Shown: positions 1 through 8,260 of the stretch, one piece after another
Layout: each line of letters begins with the position of its first letter
Position numbering within the stretch: the stretch's first letter is position 1
Assembly (NCBI RefSeq): GCF_013030265.1
Contig: NZ_WPZQ01000005.1
Span: 124,001 to 188,000, forward strand
Direction of reading: 5' to 3'
Length of the DNA: 64,000 nt
Origin: Ruegeria arenilitoris
GTDB taxonomy: Bacteria; Pseudomonadota; Alphaproteobacteria; Rhodobacterales; Rhodobacteraceae
Program-made: the position numbers and the translations under genes
Notes under the pieces: generated by a model
What the model was told of the DNA's origin: nothing
Seen by the model: only the letters and a program-made list of their open reading frames with translations
The model's database searches: none

Positions 1-481
1 TCCGATCCTGATCCTGACATTTACCCTGTGGCTGGGATGGCTGCCAGGCGGTGGCTGGAATGGCGGTCAATGGCCCTATCTGATCATGCCCGTGATTGCG
101 CTGGCGACGTCTTACATGGGATCAATCGCCCGGATCACGCGATCGTCGATGCTGGAAGTTCTGAACTCGAACTTCATCCGCACCGCCCGCGCAAAAGGTC
201 TGCCGACAAGAACTGTGATCTGGCGCCATGCACTGAAGCCAACCTTGCTGCCAGTCGTATCCTATCTGGGTCCGGTCTTTGTCTACGTTCTGACCGGCTC
301 GGTCTTTGTGGACATCTACTTCTCGACCGGCGGATTGGGACAGGCCTATGTGGGATCTGCTCTGTCTCGCGACTATGCCGTGCTGCTAGGGGTTACGATC
401 CTCTACGGCGTTCTGACCGTTTTCGTGAACCTTCTGACCGACCTAGCCTATGCCTGGTTCGATCCGAAAATCCGTTACTGA
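1..481 (+). CDS. ABC transporter permease, DppB/OppB type (3' part only)
   Basis: Inner-membrane permease subunit of a peptide/nickel-type ABC importer; the gene starts before the window and reads in frame from base 2. The visible part carries the cytoplasmic coupling loop (EVLNSNFIRTARAKGLP), typical of this family, followed by hydrophobic segments and the conserved end AYAWFDPKIRY. The next permease starts 10 bp after its stop, and a double ATPase follows, so the three form one operon. The substrate cannot be told, because the binding protein would lie upstream of the window. Confidence 0.9.
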   Translation, partial: PILILTFTLWLGWLPGGGWNGGQWPYLIMPVIALATSYMGSIARITRSSMLEVLNSNFIRTARAKGLPTRTVIWRHALKPTLLPVVSYLGPVFVYVLTGSVFVDIYFSTGGLGQAYVGSALSRDYAVLLGVTILYGVLTVFVNLLTDLAYAWFDPKIRY

Positions 482-491
482 GGGGCTGGCA

Positions 492-1421
492 ATGCTTGGA
501 AAATCACAAAAAGCCGCTCATCTGGCCGAAGAAATCACCGATTACACGGTCATTCAGGGGCGATCACTCTGGCAGGACGCGCGTATGCGTTTTGTCCGCA
601 ACAAGGCCGCAATGGCGAGCGTCTTCATTCTGGGTCTCATCGTGTTGTTCACGATTATCGGACCCTACTTTGCCGTGTGGAACAACGAGGAAATCGACTG
701 GAACGTCATGGGTGACGTACGCGGCATGGGGATGCCGTCCATTGAAACTGGACACTACTTTGGTGTCGATGATCTTGGGCGTGACCTCTATAGCCGGGTC
801 ATTCAGGCGACAACCACATCGCTGTTGGTGGGCTTGATCGGCGCTGCGACGGCTCTGATCGTTGGAACGTGTTACGGGATTACCGCCGGATACATCGGGG
901 GCCGCACCGACGGCGCCATGATGCGATTTGTCGACATCCTGCTGGCCATTCCGGCCACACTGGTCATCATCCTTTTGCTGGTGGTCGCAGGGCGGTCATT
1001 CTTTATGCTGTTCATTGCACTTGGTGCGGTCGGCTGGCTGACCATGGCGCGGATCGTTAGGGGACAGACCCTGACCCTGAAAAACCGCGAATTCATCGAA
1101 GCCGCCCGAGCCGCTGGTGTCAGCGAGTTCACCATCATGTATCGCCACATCCTGCCCAACCTTCTGGGGGTGGTGATCGTTTATGCCTCGCTGTTGGTGC
1201 CCGAGATGATCCTGACCGAGAGTTTCATTTCGTTCCTCGGATTGGGGATTTCGGAACCTTACACTTCGTTGGGCCGTCTGATCGCCGAAGGGGCCGGAAC
1301 GATGGGTTATGGCACCCTGTGGCAGTTGATGTTCCCGCTCACATTCTACGTCGCAATCATCATCACGATGTTCTTCATCGGAGATGGCCTGCGCGACGCT
1401 CTGGACCCGAAGGATCGCTGA
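492..1421 (+). CDS. ABC transporter permease, DppC/OppC type
   Basis: Second permease of the peptide-type importer (309 aa). It has the N-terminal cytoplasmic stretch typical of DppC proteins, one membrane segment near residues 50-70, a periplasmic loop, then five further segments with the [21 protein letters not shown] coupling motif region and the family ending [12 protein letters not shown]. An in-frame start 42 bp upstream would overlap the previous gene; the chosen ATG follows GGGGCTGG and sits just after the previous stop. The downstream ATPase starts 1 bp after its stop. Confidence 0.92.
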   Translation: MLGKSQKAAHLAEEITDYTVIQGRSLWQDARMRFVRNKAAMASVFILGLIVLFTIIGPYFAVWNNEEIDWNVMGDVRGMGMPSIETGHYFGVDDLGRDLYSRVIQATTTSLLVGLIGAATALIVGTCYGITAGYIGGRTDGAMMRFVDILLAIPATLVIILLLVVAGRSFFMLFIALGAVGWLTMARIVRGQTLTLKNREFIEAARAAGVSEFTIMYRHILPNLLGVVIVYASLLVPEMILTESFISFLGLGISEPYTSLGRLIAEGAGTMGYGTLWQLMFPLTFYVAIIITMFFIGDGLRDALDPKDR

Positions 1422-1422
1422 T

Positions 1423-3228
1423 ATGAGTCTGTTTTCTGTTAAGGATCTGAGCGTCCAGTTCGACACACCCGATGGCGTGGTCGAGGCTGTTAAAGGCATC
1501 AGCTTTGATATCAATCCGGGTGAATGTCTGGGCATCGTGGGCGAAAGCGGGTCTGGCAAAAGCCAAACCTTTATGGCCGCGATGGGATTGCTGCCTCCGG
1601 CTGGCAAGGCCTCGGGATCTGCCATGCTGAACGGGCAGGAAATCCTGAACCTGCCCGTCAACAAACTGAACCAGATCCGTGGCGACGATGTCGGCATGAT
1701 CTTTCAGGATCCGCTGACGGCACTGACCCCGCATCTGCGGATCGGTCAGCAGATGCGCGAAGTGCTGCAGGTTCACGAAGGGCTGCAAGGCTCGGCGGCG
1801 CGGGCGCGTTGCCTGGAATGGCTGGATCGCGTGCGCATCCCAGAAGCCAAGCGGCGTCTGGATCAGTATCCCCATGAGCTGTCGGGCGGTATGCGCCAGC
1901 GGGTCATGATCGCGATGTCGATGCTGTGTAACCCAAAGCTGCTGATTGCTGACGAACCAACGACAGCTCTGGATGTAACCGTACAGGCGGATATTCTGGA
2001 TCTGATGGTCCGCCTGCAAAAGGACGAGGGAACCGCGATTGCTCTGATCACCCATGACATGGGTGTCGTCGCTCGTATGTGTGATCGCATTCAGGTCATG
2101 CGGCTGGGTCAATTCGTCGAAGCCGGTGATACGCGCGAGATCTTCCGCGCCCCCCAGCACGAGTACACGCGGACTCTGCTTGAGGCGATGCCCCGGATCG
2201 ATGCGGGTGACGCCCCCAAAGCGCTGGACAAAGTCGAAGAGCCACTGCTCAAAGTCGATGACGTCAAGGTTCACTTTCCTATCCACGTCTCTGGCGGATT
2301 GTTTGGTCGCAAAGTGCCCCTGAAAGCCGTTGATGGTGTCAGCTTCGACATCCGCAAAGGCGAAACGCTGGGTGTTGTGGGCGAATCCGGTTGTGGCAAG
2401 TCCACACTGGCCCGGGCTGTCCTGCAACTGATCGAGCCCAGTGCGGGCAACGTCAGCTGGCTGGGTCATCCCATCGTCGGACTGAAACGCGCCGAGCTGA
2501 ACAAGTACCGTAAGGACCTGCAGATCGTGTTTCAGGATCCGTTGGCCAGCCTTGATCCGCGTATGACCATCTCGGCCTCGATTGCCGAACCGCTGAAGAC
2601 CTATCGCCCTGACCTGACCGAGCGTGAACGCAAGGACATGGTCGCCGAAATGATGGAGCGGGTCGGTCTCAAGGCCAACATGATCAACCGCTACCCGCAT
2701 GAGCTGTCTGGTGGGCAGAACCAGCGGGTCGGTATTGCACGTGCGATGATCAACAAGCCCAAGCTGATCATTTGTGACGAGGCGGTATCGGCGCTGGACG
2801 TGTCCATTCAGGCTCAGATCGTGGAGCTTTTGCGCGAACTGCAGAAGGAATTCGGCCTGTCGATGATTTTCATCAGCCACGACTTGTCTGTGGTTCGCGC
2901 GGTATCGAACCGGATCATGGTTCTGTATCTCGGTCGGATCGTCGAATTGGGGGATGGTGAGGTGATCTGTTCCGAGCCGATCCATCCATACACCAAATCG
3001 CTGATCTCAGCGGTGCCTATCCCGGACCCGGATGTGGAACGCAGCCGCCAGCGGCTCAAGCTGCCGGGCGAGTTGCCATCGCCCATGGACCCCAAGGCTG
3101 CGCTACGCTTTTTGCCCAGCAGGTTGAACAGTGGTCAGACGGACTATGTTCCAAAACTCAGCGAAGTCGCGCCCGATCACTTTGTGGCAGAGCACGACAC
3201 GCTGGAAGCCATTATGGCAAACACTTGA
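1423..3228 (+). CDS. ABC transporter ATP-binding protein, fused DppD-DppF type
   Basis: Energy-coupling subunit (601 aa) of the peptide-type importer. Two complete ATPase halves are joined in one chain. Half one has Walker A GESGSGKS, signature LSGGMRQR and an ADEPTTALD Walker B. Half two has GESGCGKST, signature LSGGQNQR and CDEAVSALD. Each half ends in the oligopeptide-transporter C-terminal region (HPYTKSL and HEYTRTL motifs). Many relatives use two separate ATPases; here one gene supplies both sites. A strong hairpin terminator follows directly, so this is the last gene of the operon. Confidence 0.93.
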   Translation: MSLFSVKDLSVQFDTPDGVVEAVKGISFDINPGECLGIVGESGSGKSQTFMAAMGLLPPAGKASGSAMLNGQEILNLPVNKLNQIRGDDVGMIFQDPLTALTPHLRIGQQMREVLQVHEGLQGSAARARCLEWLDRVRIPEAKRRLDQYPHELSGGMRQRVMIAMSMLCNPKLLIADEPTTALDVTVQADILDLMVRLQKDEGTAIALITHDMGVVARMCDRIQVMRLGQFVEAGDTREIFRAPQHEYTRTLLEAMPRIDAGDAPKALDKVEEPLLKVDDVKVHFPIHVSGGLFGRKVPLKAVDGVSFDIRKGETLGVVGESGCGKSTLARAVLQLIEPSAGNVSWLGHPIVGLKRAELNKYRKDLQIVFQDPLASLDPRMTISASIAEPLKTYRPDLTERERKDMVAEMMERVGLKANMINRYPHELSGGQNQRVGIARAMINKPKLIICDEAVSALDVSIQAQIVELLRELQKEFGLSMIFISHDLSVVRAVSNRIMVLYLGRIVELGDGEVICSEPIHPYTKSLISAVPIPDPDVERSRQRLKLPGELPSPMDPKAALRFLPSRLNSGQTDYVPKLSEVAPDHFVAEHDTLEAIMANT

Positions 3229-3230
3229 GA

Positions 3231-3271
3231 AAAAAGCCCCGAAGTTGCGAACCAGCTTCGGGGCCTTTTTT
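3231..3271 (+). terminator. Rho-independent terminator of the peptide-type ABC operon
   Basis: Perfect 9-bp stem GCCCCGAAG / CTTCGGGGC (3236-3244 with 3256-3264), 11-nt loop, A-run before and T-run after, directly behind the ATPase stop codon. The flanking A and T runs could make it work in both directions. Confidence 0.9.
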
Positions 3272-3533
3272 GTTGCTGGCCAATCTGAACTTTATGTGAT
3301 TTCACAGGCACAATCTCGCCTATCAAGCTCAACCGTGCCAGACAGGCCCAAAAGCTGCCAAAATACCAATATAGGGCTGATAACAACGATACCTGATTTT
3401 GACTCCGCACCGACAAGCTGGCACCTTTTGCGGGGTCTATGCCCGGTCAACCGGGCAATATTGATTGATCTGGTTTCTCGGCCTAAGAGGAAGCCCCGGA
3501 CCACCGGGCGAAGAATTGAATTTGAGAGGTAAC

Positions 3534-4427
3534 ATGACACGCAAGGTCACCAAGGCGATTTTTCCTGTTGCAGGGCTCGGCACCCGCTTCCTGCCAGCGA
3601 CAAAATCCGTCCCGAAAGAGATCATGACTCTCGTTGATCGCCCACTGGTACAATACGCCATTGACGAGGCGCGGGCGGCCGGCATCACCGAATTCATCTT
3701 TGTGACGTCGCGCGGAAAATCAGCTCTGGAAGACTATTTTGACCACAATCTGGTCCTTGAGCAGGAGCTGAAAGCCAAGGGCAAAGATGACCTGCTGGAA
3801 ACGCTGAATGCGACCAACATGGAAAGCGGCGCTATCGCCTATATCCGCCAACACAAGGCCTTGGGTCTGGGACATGCCGTCTGGTGCGCACGGCGTCTGA
3901 TCGGGGACGAGCCCTTTGCCGTCATGCTGCCTGACGACGTGATCGCTGCAGACAAGCCCTGCCTGCAGCAAATGGTCGAAGCCTACGAAGAAACCGGTGG
4001 CAATATGGTCGCCGCAATGGAAGTGCCAGCGGAAAAAACCAGCTCATACGGTGTTTTGGATGTGGGCGAAAACATGGGCACGGTCGTGCGCGCGAGAGGT
4101 ATGGTTGAAAAACCCAAGCCCGAAGAGGCGCCTTCGAACCTTGCTGTCATCGGCCGGTATATTCTTGGCCCGTCCGTTCTTTACAATCTGAACCAAAAGA
4201 AGAAGGGCAGCGGCGGAGAGATCCAGCTGACTGACGCGATTGCGGCGGATATCGGAAACGGTGTTCCCGTCTTTGGATATCAGTTTGAAGGCGAACGATT
4301 CGACTGTGGTTCAAAAGCCGGGTTTTTGCAGGCAACCGTAGCGTTTGCGCTTGCCCGCGATGATCTGCGCGCGGACTTGAATCAGTATCTGCATGACATC
4401 GTTGCAACCGAGCGGGCGGCACAATAA
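3534..4427 (+). CDS. galU: UTP-glucose-1-phosphate uridylyltransferase
   Basis: Cytoplasmic enzyme (297 aa) making UDP-glucose from glucose-1-phosphate and UTP. The N-terminus carries the nucleotidyltransferase signature AGLGTRFLPATKSVPKE, followed by LPDDV (metal/nucleotide site) and VEKP. Length is normal for bacterial GalU. The ATG at 3534 is preceded by GAGAGG at a good distance; the in-frame extension upstream has no homology. With the manC-type gene and ugd nearby it forms a nucleotide-sugar supply locus for surface polysaccharide: GalU product feeds Ugd, about 3.8 kb away. Confidence 0.95.
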   Translation: MTRKVTKAIFPVAGLGTRFLPATKSVPKEIMTLVDRPLVQYAIDEARAAGITEFIFVTSRGKSALEDYFDHNLVLEQELKAKGKDDLLETLNATNMESGAIAYIRQHKALGLGHAVWCARRLIGDEPFAVMLPDDVIAADKPCLQQMVEAYEETGGNMVAAMEVPAEKTSSYGVLDVGENMGTVVRARGMVEKPKPEEAPSNLAVIGRYILGPSVLYNLNQKKKGSGGEIQLTDAIAADIGNGVPVFGYQFEGERFDCGSKAGFLQATVAFALARDDLRADLNQYLHDIVATERAAQ

Positions 4428-4498
4428 TCGGGTGTTCTTTCCTCTGACTGCATTTTGACGATACCGATTGTGTTAAGCAGTCCTGAGGCATGCAATTC

Positions 4499-5935
4499 AT
4501 GAAAACTGTCTGTCCTGTCATCCTGTGCGGAGGGTCGGGCACGCGCTTGTGGCCCCTGTCGCGTAAAAGCTATCCCAAGCAGTTTGTTCCACTGCTTGGC
4601 GAGACAAGTTTGCTGCAGGATTGCGCTGAACGGATGCGCGGCCCGACAACGGCGCCATATGCCAAGCCACTGATGCTGACCAACGAAGCATTTCGTTTTG
4701 TCGTGCCGGAACAACTATCTGCGATTGGCATTGATCCGGGGCCGATCCTGATCGAGCCCGAAGGTCGCAATACCGCACCGGCTGTTCTGGCGGCTGCACT
4801 GTATTTGTCAGATCAAGACCCCGATGCTGTTATGCTGGTTGCCCCATCCGATCACGTGGTGCCCGATAAAGCGGCTTTTCATGCAGCTGTAGCCGAAGGT
4901 TTGATAACCATCGAAGAACGCGGCGACCTGATTACATTCGGAATCACACCAGATCGTCCTGAAACCGGCTATGGCTATCTAAAACTCGGCAGCGTACCGG
5001 ACACATCGGGCTCAGCTGTGCCTCTGGACCGGTTCGTCGAGAAACCCGATCTTGATAGCGCCAAAGCCATGCTGGCGGATGGAAGCTATATGTGGAACTC
5101 GGGCATATTCCTGTTTGCCGTGCGCGATATCATTGCCGCTTTCAAAGAACACGCTTCTGCGTTGGTTGCACCGGTTCGACAAGCTGTTGATCAGGCTCAG
5201 ACGGATTTGGGTTTTCTGCGGTTGGATGCGACATCCTGGGAACAGGTTGAGGGCATTTCGATCGACTATGCGGTGATGGAAAAGGCCGACAACCTGAGCG
5301 TCGTCCCCTATGCCGCAGGGTGGTCGGATGTTGGTAGTTGGTCTGCTGTTCAGGAACTCAGCTACCCAGATGTGGATGGTGTCGCCCAAACCGGCGATGT
5401 CACAACAATCGACTGTCAAAATGTGTTGGTTCGTTCAGAATCCCCTGCTCAGACCGTGGTGGCAATGGGTGTTGAGAACCTGATAACCGTCGCGATGCCC
5501 GATGCGGTTCTGGTGGCCAGTATGGATCGTGCGCAAGATGTCAAACGGGCGGTTACAGCACTCAAGGCAAAGGGTGCGAAACAGGCCGAGTCTCTGCCGG
5601 TCGATCACCGGCCTTGGGGTTGGTTTGAAAGCCTGGTCATTGATGATCGTTTTCAGGTCAAACGCATTCACGTTCATCCCGGCGCCGCGCTGAGCCTGCA
5701 ATCGCACCATCACCGTTCTGAACACTGGATCGTAGTGAAAGGAACCGCAAAGGTCACGATCGACGCTGAAGACCAGCTCGTGAGTGAAAACCAGTCGGTC
5801 TACATCCCGCTTGGGGCCAAGCATCGACTGGAAAATCCCGGTAAAGTTCCGATGGTGCTTATTGAGGTGCAGACCGGAGCTTATCTGGGTGAGGATGACA
5901 TTATCCGGTACGAAGATTTCTACGCGCGGAAATAG
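4499..5935 (+). CDS. Bifunctional mannose-1-phosphate guanylyltransferase / mannose-6-phosphate isomerase
   Basis: Type II PMI-GMP enzyme (ManC/AlgA/CpsB family, 478 aa) that isomerises fructose-6-P to mannose-6-P and makes GDP-mannose from mannose-1-P. The N-terminal transferase half has CGGSGTRLWPLSRKSYPKQF, the mid part FVEKPD, and the C-terminal cupin half has LQSHHHRSEHW and YIPLGAKHRLENPG, the metal-binding isomerase signature. CTGAGG lies 10 nt before the ATG at 4499 but directly abuts an ATG at 4490, so 4499 is preferred. GDP-mannose would once have fed the decayed gmd-fcl pair about 2 kb downstream; which sugar it makes now is not visible. Confidence 0.93.
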   Translation: MKTVCPVILCGGSGTRLWPLSRKSYPKQFVPLLGETSLLQDCAERMRGPTTAPYAKPLMLTNEAFRFVVPEQLSAIGIDPGPILIEPEGRNTAPAVLAAALYLSDQDPDAVMLVAPSDHVVPDKAAFHAAVAEGLITIEERGDLITFGITPDRPETGYGYLKLGSVPDTSGSAVPLDRFVEKPDLDSAKAMLADGSYMWNSGIFLFAVRDIIAAFKEHASALVAPVRQAVDQAQTDLGFLRLDATSWEQVEGISIDYAVMEKADNLSVVPYAAGWSDVGSWSAVQELSYPDVDGVAQTGDVTTIDCQNVLVRSESPAQTVVAMGVENLITVAMPDAVLVASMDRAQDVKRAVTALKAKGAKQAESLPVDHRPWGWFESLVIDDRFQVKRIHVHPGAALSLQSHHHRSEHWIVVKGTAKVTIDAEDQLVSENQSVYIPLGAKHRLENPGKVPMVLIEVQTGAYLGEDDIIRYEDFYARK

Positions 5936-5956
5936 CGGCCTGCGTGATCGCTGCGC

Positions 5957-5977
5957 CGATGCAGTAGCGCTGCATCG
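5957..5977 (+). terminator. Possible terminator hairpin after the manC-type gene
   Basis: Perfect 8-bp stem CGATGCAG / CTGCATCG with a 5-nt loop, 21 bp after the stop codon. There is no T-run, so termination may be weak or Rho-dependent. Confidence 0.45.
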
Positions 5978-6187
5978 CACTATACCAAGCGGATAGAATC
6001 ACTTTGCGAGGAGTGGTGACGCACCCCTCCACAACACTGGGTCTTTCTTTGATTTGTTTCCATTTCGGAAATCCTAGGTTACCGGAAAATTATCAGGGCA
6101 TCCGGGCCGGTCAGACAGGTTTCACACCCTTCAGGGCAGGTTGGCGCGCAACGACATTGTCGAACCGACAGCCACAGGAGGATGCCC

Positions 6188-7264
6188 ATGTCACAAAACT
6201 CACCCCGTCTGAACCTGCCGTTTTTGCAGCCCTCGCAAGCCCAGAAACATGTCACCCATAACGAAGCACTGCGTCAGCTGGATTTGATTGTTCAGCTGAG
6301 TGTCGTGTCCATGAATGCAACCACCCCACCCGCCGTCCCCGGGCAGGGAGATGTGTATGCGCTTGGGGCATCACCAACCGGAGACTGGAGCGACAACCCC
6401 GGGCAGCTTGCGGCCTGGCTGGACAATGCGTGGCACTTTATCGAACCGGATACAGGTTGGCGTGCATGGGATCAGGACACGGATCGCATCAAGATCTGGG
6501 ATGGGAACGCCTGGACTGACCTGCCCGTTGAAACCCAGAACCTGCCGGGTATCGGCATCCAAACCGGACATGACGCAACCAATCGCCTGTCCGTTCGCAG
6601 CCCGGCTACATTGCTGAGCCATGATGGCGGCGGCCATCAGCTGAAGATCAACAAAGCCAGTGCAGGCGATACCGCATCTTTGCTTTTTCAATCCAACTGG
6701 ACCGGTCACGCCGAGATGGGTTTATCGGGCAACACGGGATTTGCCATCAAGGTTTCCCCAGATGGCGGCAGCTGGACCGAGGCGCTGAGCATTGATCCAG
6801 CCACGGGTACAGCAACTGGCGCGGCTGTGCAGGCAAGTGCAACAGACACGACAGCCGGGCGTTTGATGCGCGCTGACTACGGTTATGGGCCAGGAAATCT
6901 GTTGGGTTCAGTTTCCGAAGCCTCCGGCGCCCCAACCGGTGCGGTTATCGAGCGCGGCAGCACTGCAAATGGTGAGTTTGTGCGGTTTGCTGATGGCACA
7001 CAGATCTGTACCGCCAATCTGGACCCCGTCAGCTGCACTACCTCTGTGGGCGCTCTTTTTGCCAGTGCATCAACGACTTGGACCTTTCCGGTGGCTTTTG
7101 CAGCAGGCTCTGTCCCGGTACTGAGCGGAAGCAGTGGCGCTGTTGGGCGGTTCGCAGGAATTGATGTGCCGTCTGAAACACAGGTGACGCTGCAGGTGCT
7201 TTGCGCGACATCGGATGCCACCGCAAAGGCACCCTCGGTCACAGCTGTCGGACGCTGGTTCTAA
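6188..7264 (+). CDS. DUF2793 domain protein
   Basis: Protein of 358 aa whose first about 115 residues match the DUF2793 pattern (PFLQPSQAQKHVTHNEAL, then WLDNAWHFIEPDTGWRAWDQD). Such proteins are found in Rhodobacteraceae near phage-tail or gene-transfer-agent-like genes and beside surface genes; the biochemical role is unknown. The remainder is rich in Thr, Ala, Gly and Ser, as expected of a fibre-like or sugar-binding surface part. AGGAGG ends one base before an ATG at 6182, which is too close; the ATG at 6188 has a 6-nt spacing and is chosen. No phage genes adjoin it. It lies between manC and the gmd-fcl remnants. Confidence 0.8.
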   Translation: MSQNSPRLNLPFLQPSQAQKHVTHNEALRQLDLIVQLSVVSMNATTPPAVPGQGDVYALGASPTGDWSDNPGQLAAWLDNAWHFIEPDTGWRAWDQDTDRIKIWDGNAWTDLPVETQNLPGIGIQTGHDATNRLSVRSPATLLSHDGGGHQLKINKASAGDTASLLFQSNWTGHAEMGLSGNTGFAIKVSPDGGSWTEALSIDPATGTATGAAVQASATDTTAGRLMRADYGYGPGNLLGSVSEASGAPTGAVIERGSTANGEFVRFADGTQICTANLDPVSCTTSVGALFASASTTWTFPVAFAAGSVPVLSGSSGAVGRFAGIDVPSETQVTLQVLCATSDATAKAPSVTAVGRWF

Positions 7265-7271
7265 ACAGTCA

Positions 7272-7293
7272 GACCGTCCGAAACCGGACGGTC
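7272..7293 (+). terminator. Hairpin after the DUF2793 gene
   Basis: Perfect 9-bp stem GACCGTCCG / CGGACGGTC with AAAC loop, 7 bp after the stop codon. There is no clear T-run. Confidence 0.55.
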
Positions 7294-7329
7294 ACCTTGT
7301 CCGCAAATCCTGGTGACCTGATTCAGATA

Positions 7330-7673
7330 CCAAGTCGGATATGTGAGAGCAGCCAAGCTGCAGAAGCCGTTGCACCCCAACTTCAAGGGTTTGATGGATC
7401 ACCTTGTTCTCGATCGCAGGTTTTCGTGTTCAAAGTCTGCAAGATAGCATTGTTCACGTGAATGCCACCAACCTTGGCTACAGCCAGGACCACAACATCA
7501 AGTTGTAGTGCCTGAAAGAACTCCGGCGCCGCTGACTGGTCCGTCATGTCAAACCCCCTACGGTTGCGAGTAACAAAGTACAGCGTTTCACGAGCCTTCT
7601 GCCGCTCACGTAACTTAAACAGAATTGCGCAGCCAACCATCCCGCGACGCTCTGCCATGTAAGTCTTGCGCAT
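7330..7673 (-). pseudogene. GDP-L-fucose synthase remnant (fcl/wcaG-like)
   Basis: Minus-strand remnant of the NADPH-dependent epimerase/reductase that finishes GDP-fucose synthesis. From the ATG at 7673 the reading frame gives MRKTYMAERRGMVGCAI, matching the family N-terminus (AGHRGMVGSAI), then LAVAKVGGIHVNN for the family's AAAKVGGIxANN. After a frame change near 7440-7420 the match resumes with IENKVIHQTLEVGVQRLLQLGCS, as in IESNIIHAAxxxxVxKLLFLGSS. Only about 110 of about 310 residues remain, and the NAD-binding GHRG motif is altered to ERRG. Its 5' end is joined in frame to the tail of the gmd remnant. Alignment is from memory of the E. coli family members. Confidence 0.85.
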
Positions 7674-8106
7674 GAATGTCTCGTTGACCAGGCGGGAATA
7701 TTGGGAATCGATGCGCATGATCACATCACATGCTTTCAAGGCCAGCGCATGGTCGCCTTCGACCGCAATCACCTTTGCGACCTAATTGACGCTCTCTCCC
7801 GAAAACTCCCGCATCACCCCAATCGCGCTGGCTATTGAGATTGACCATGAACGGACAATCTTTCAGCCCCCGCGAGATGCTTGCCAGACCTCACGTGATT
7901 TTTCGCGTCACAGAGGTTCCGCCCCGTTGCGGGTCTTCGTGATCCCAAAGGAATACAGTTTGACCACCGCATAGAGAAATCGGAGATAAAACAGAGTGGC
8001 TTAACGCTGAGGCGTTCCCCTACCAATCCATACTGTCCGATGTCGAGACCAGATTTGACCCGTCCCTACCGGCAATACCGATTATCAATGCAGTCTTGAC
8101 CAATGT
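7674..8106 (-). pseudogene. GDP-mannose 4,6-dehydratase remnant (gmd-like)
   Basis: Minus-strand remnant of the enzyme that starts GDP-fucose synthesis. Ordered blocks match Gmd: VKTALIIGIAGRDGS (N-terminal NADP-binding loop, family KxALITGxTGQDGS) near 8100-8056; VSTSDSMDW (family ASTSELYG); then in another frame TLFYLRFLYAVVKLY (TPFYPRSPYAVAKLY); then HEDPQRGGTSVTRKIT (HESPRRGETFVTRKIT), a TGA in place of an Arg codon, and GLKDCPFMVNLNSQRDWGDA (RDWGHA region). A last block ACDVIMRIDSQYSR matches the family's GDVIIxVDPRYFR. There are at least three internal deletions, two or more stops and several frame changes. It is clearly non-functional. Confidence 0.87.
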
Positions 8107-8260
8107 TCCGCCTCGCAATTTCGAGGTCCTGTCTGTTGTCTCAATGACGGCGAGAAACTATTGAATGCAACCCAAGATCACTGACAGGCATTGAATCCGC
8201 CAGCAGTTTCTTCGAATGTATGCGCGCCATCGGCGTAATTGGTAAGAAGGATTTTTAAGT

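Noticed and set aside
1375-2985. 536-codon open frame on the minus strand
   Set aside because: It lies fully opposite the double ATPase gene, which has all motifs; the reverse frame is low-complexity and matches no family. High GC keeps such shadows open.
6188-7264. Prophage or gene transfer agent cluster
   Set aside because: Only the DUF2793 gene recalls phage-tail neighbourhoods; there are no capsid, portal, terminase or tail genes around it.
7786-7974. 62-codon plus-strand frame
   Set aside because: It runs opposite the gmd remnant and has no protein-like features.
7265-8260. Possible transposase or insertion sequence remnant
   Set aside because: First suspected because of broken frames and no intact gene, but no terminal repeats were seen, and the broken frames match Gmd and Fcl instead.
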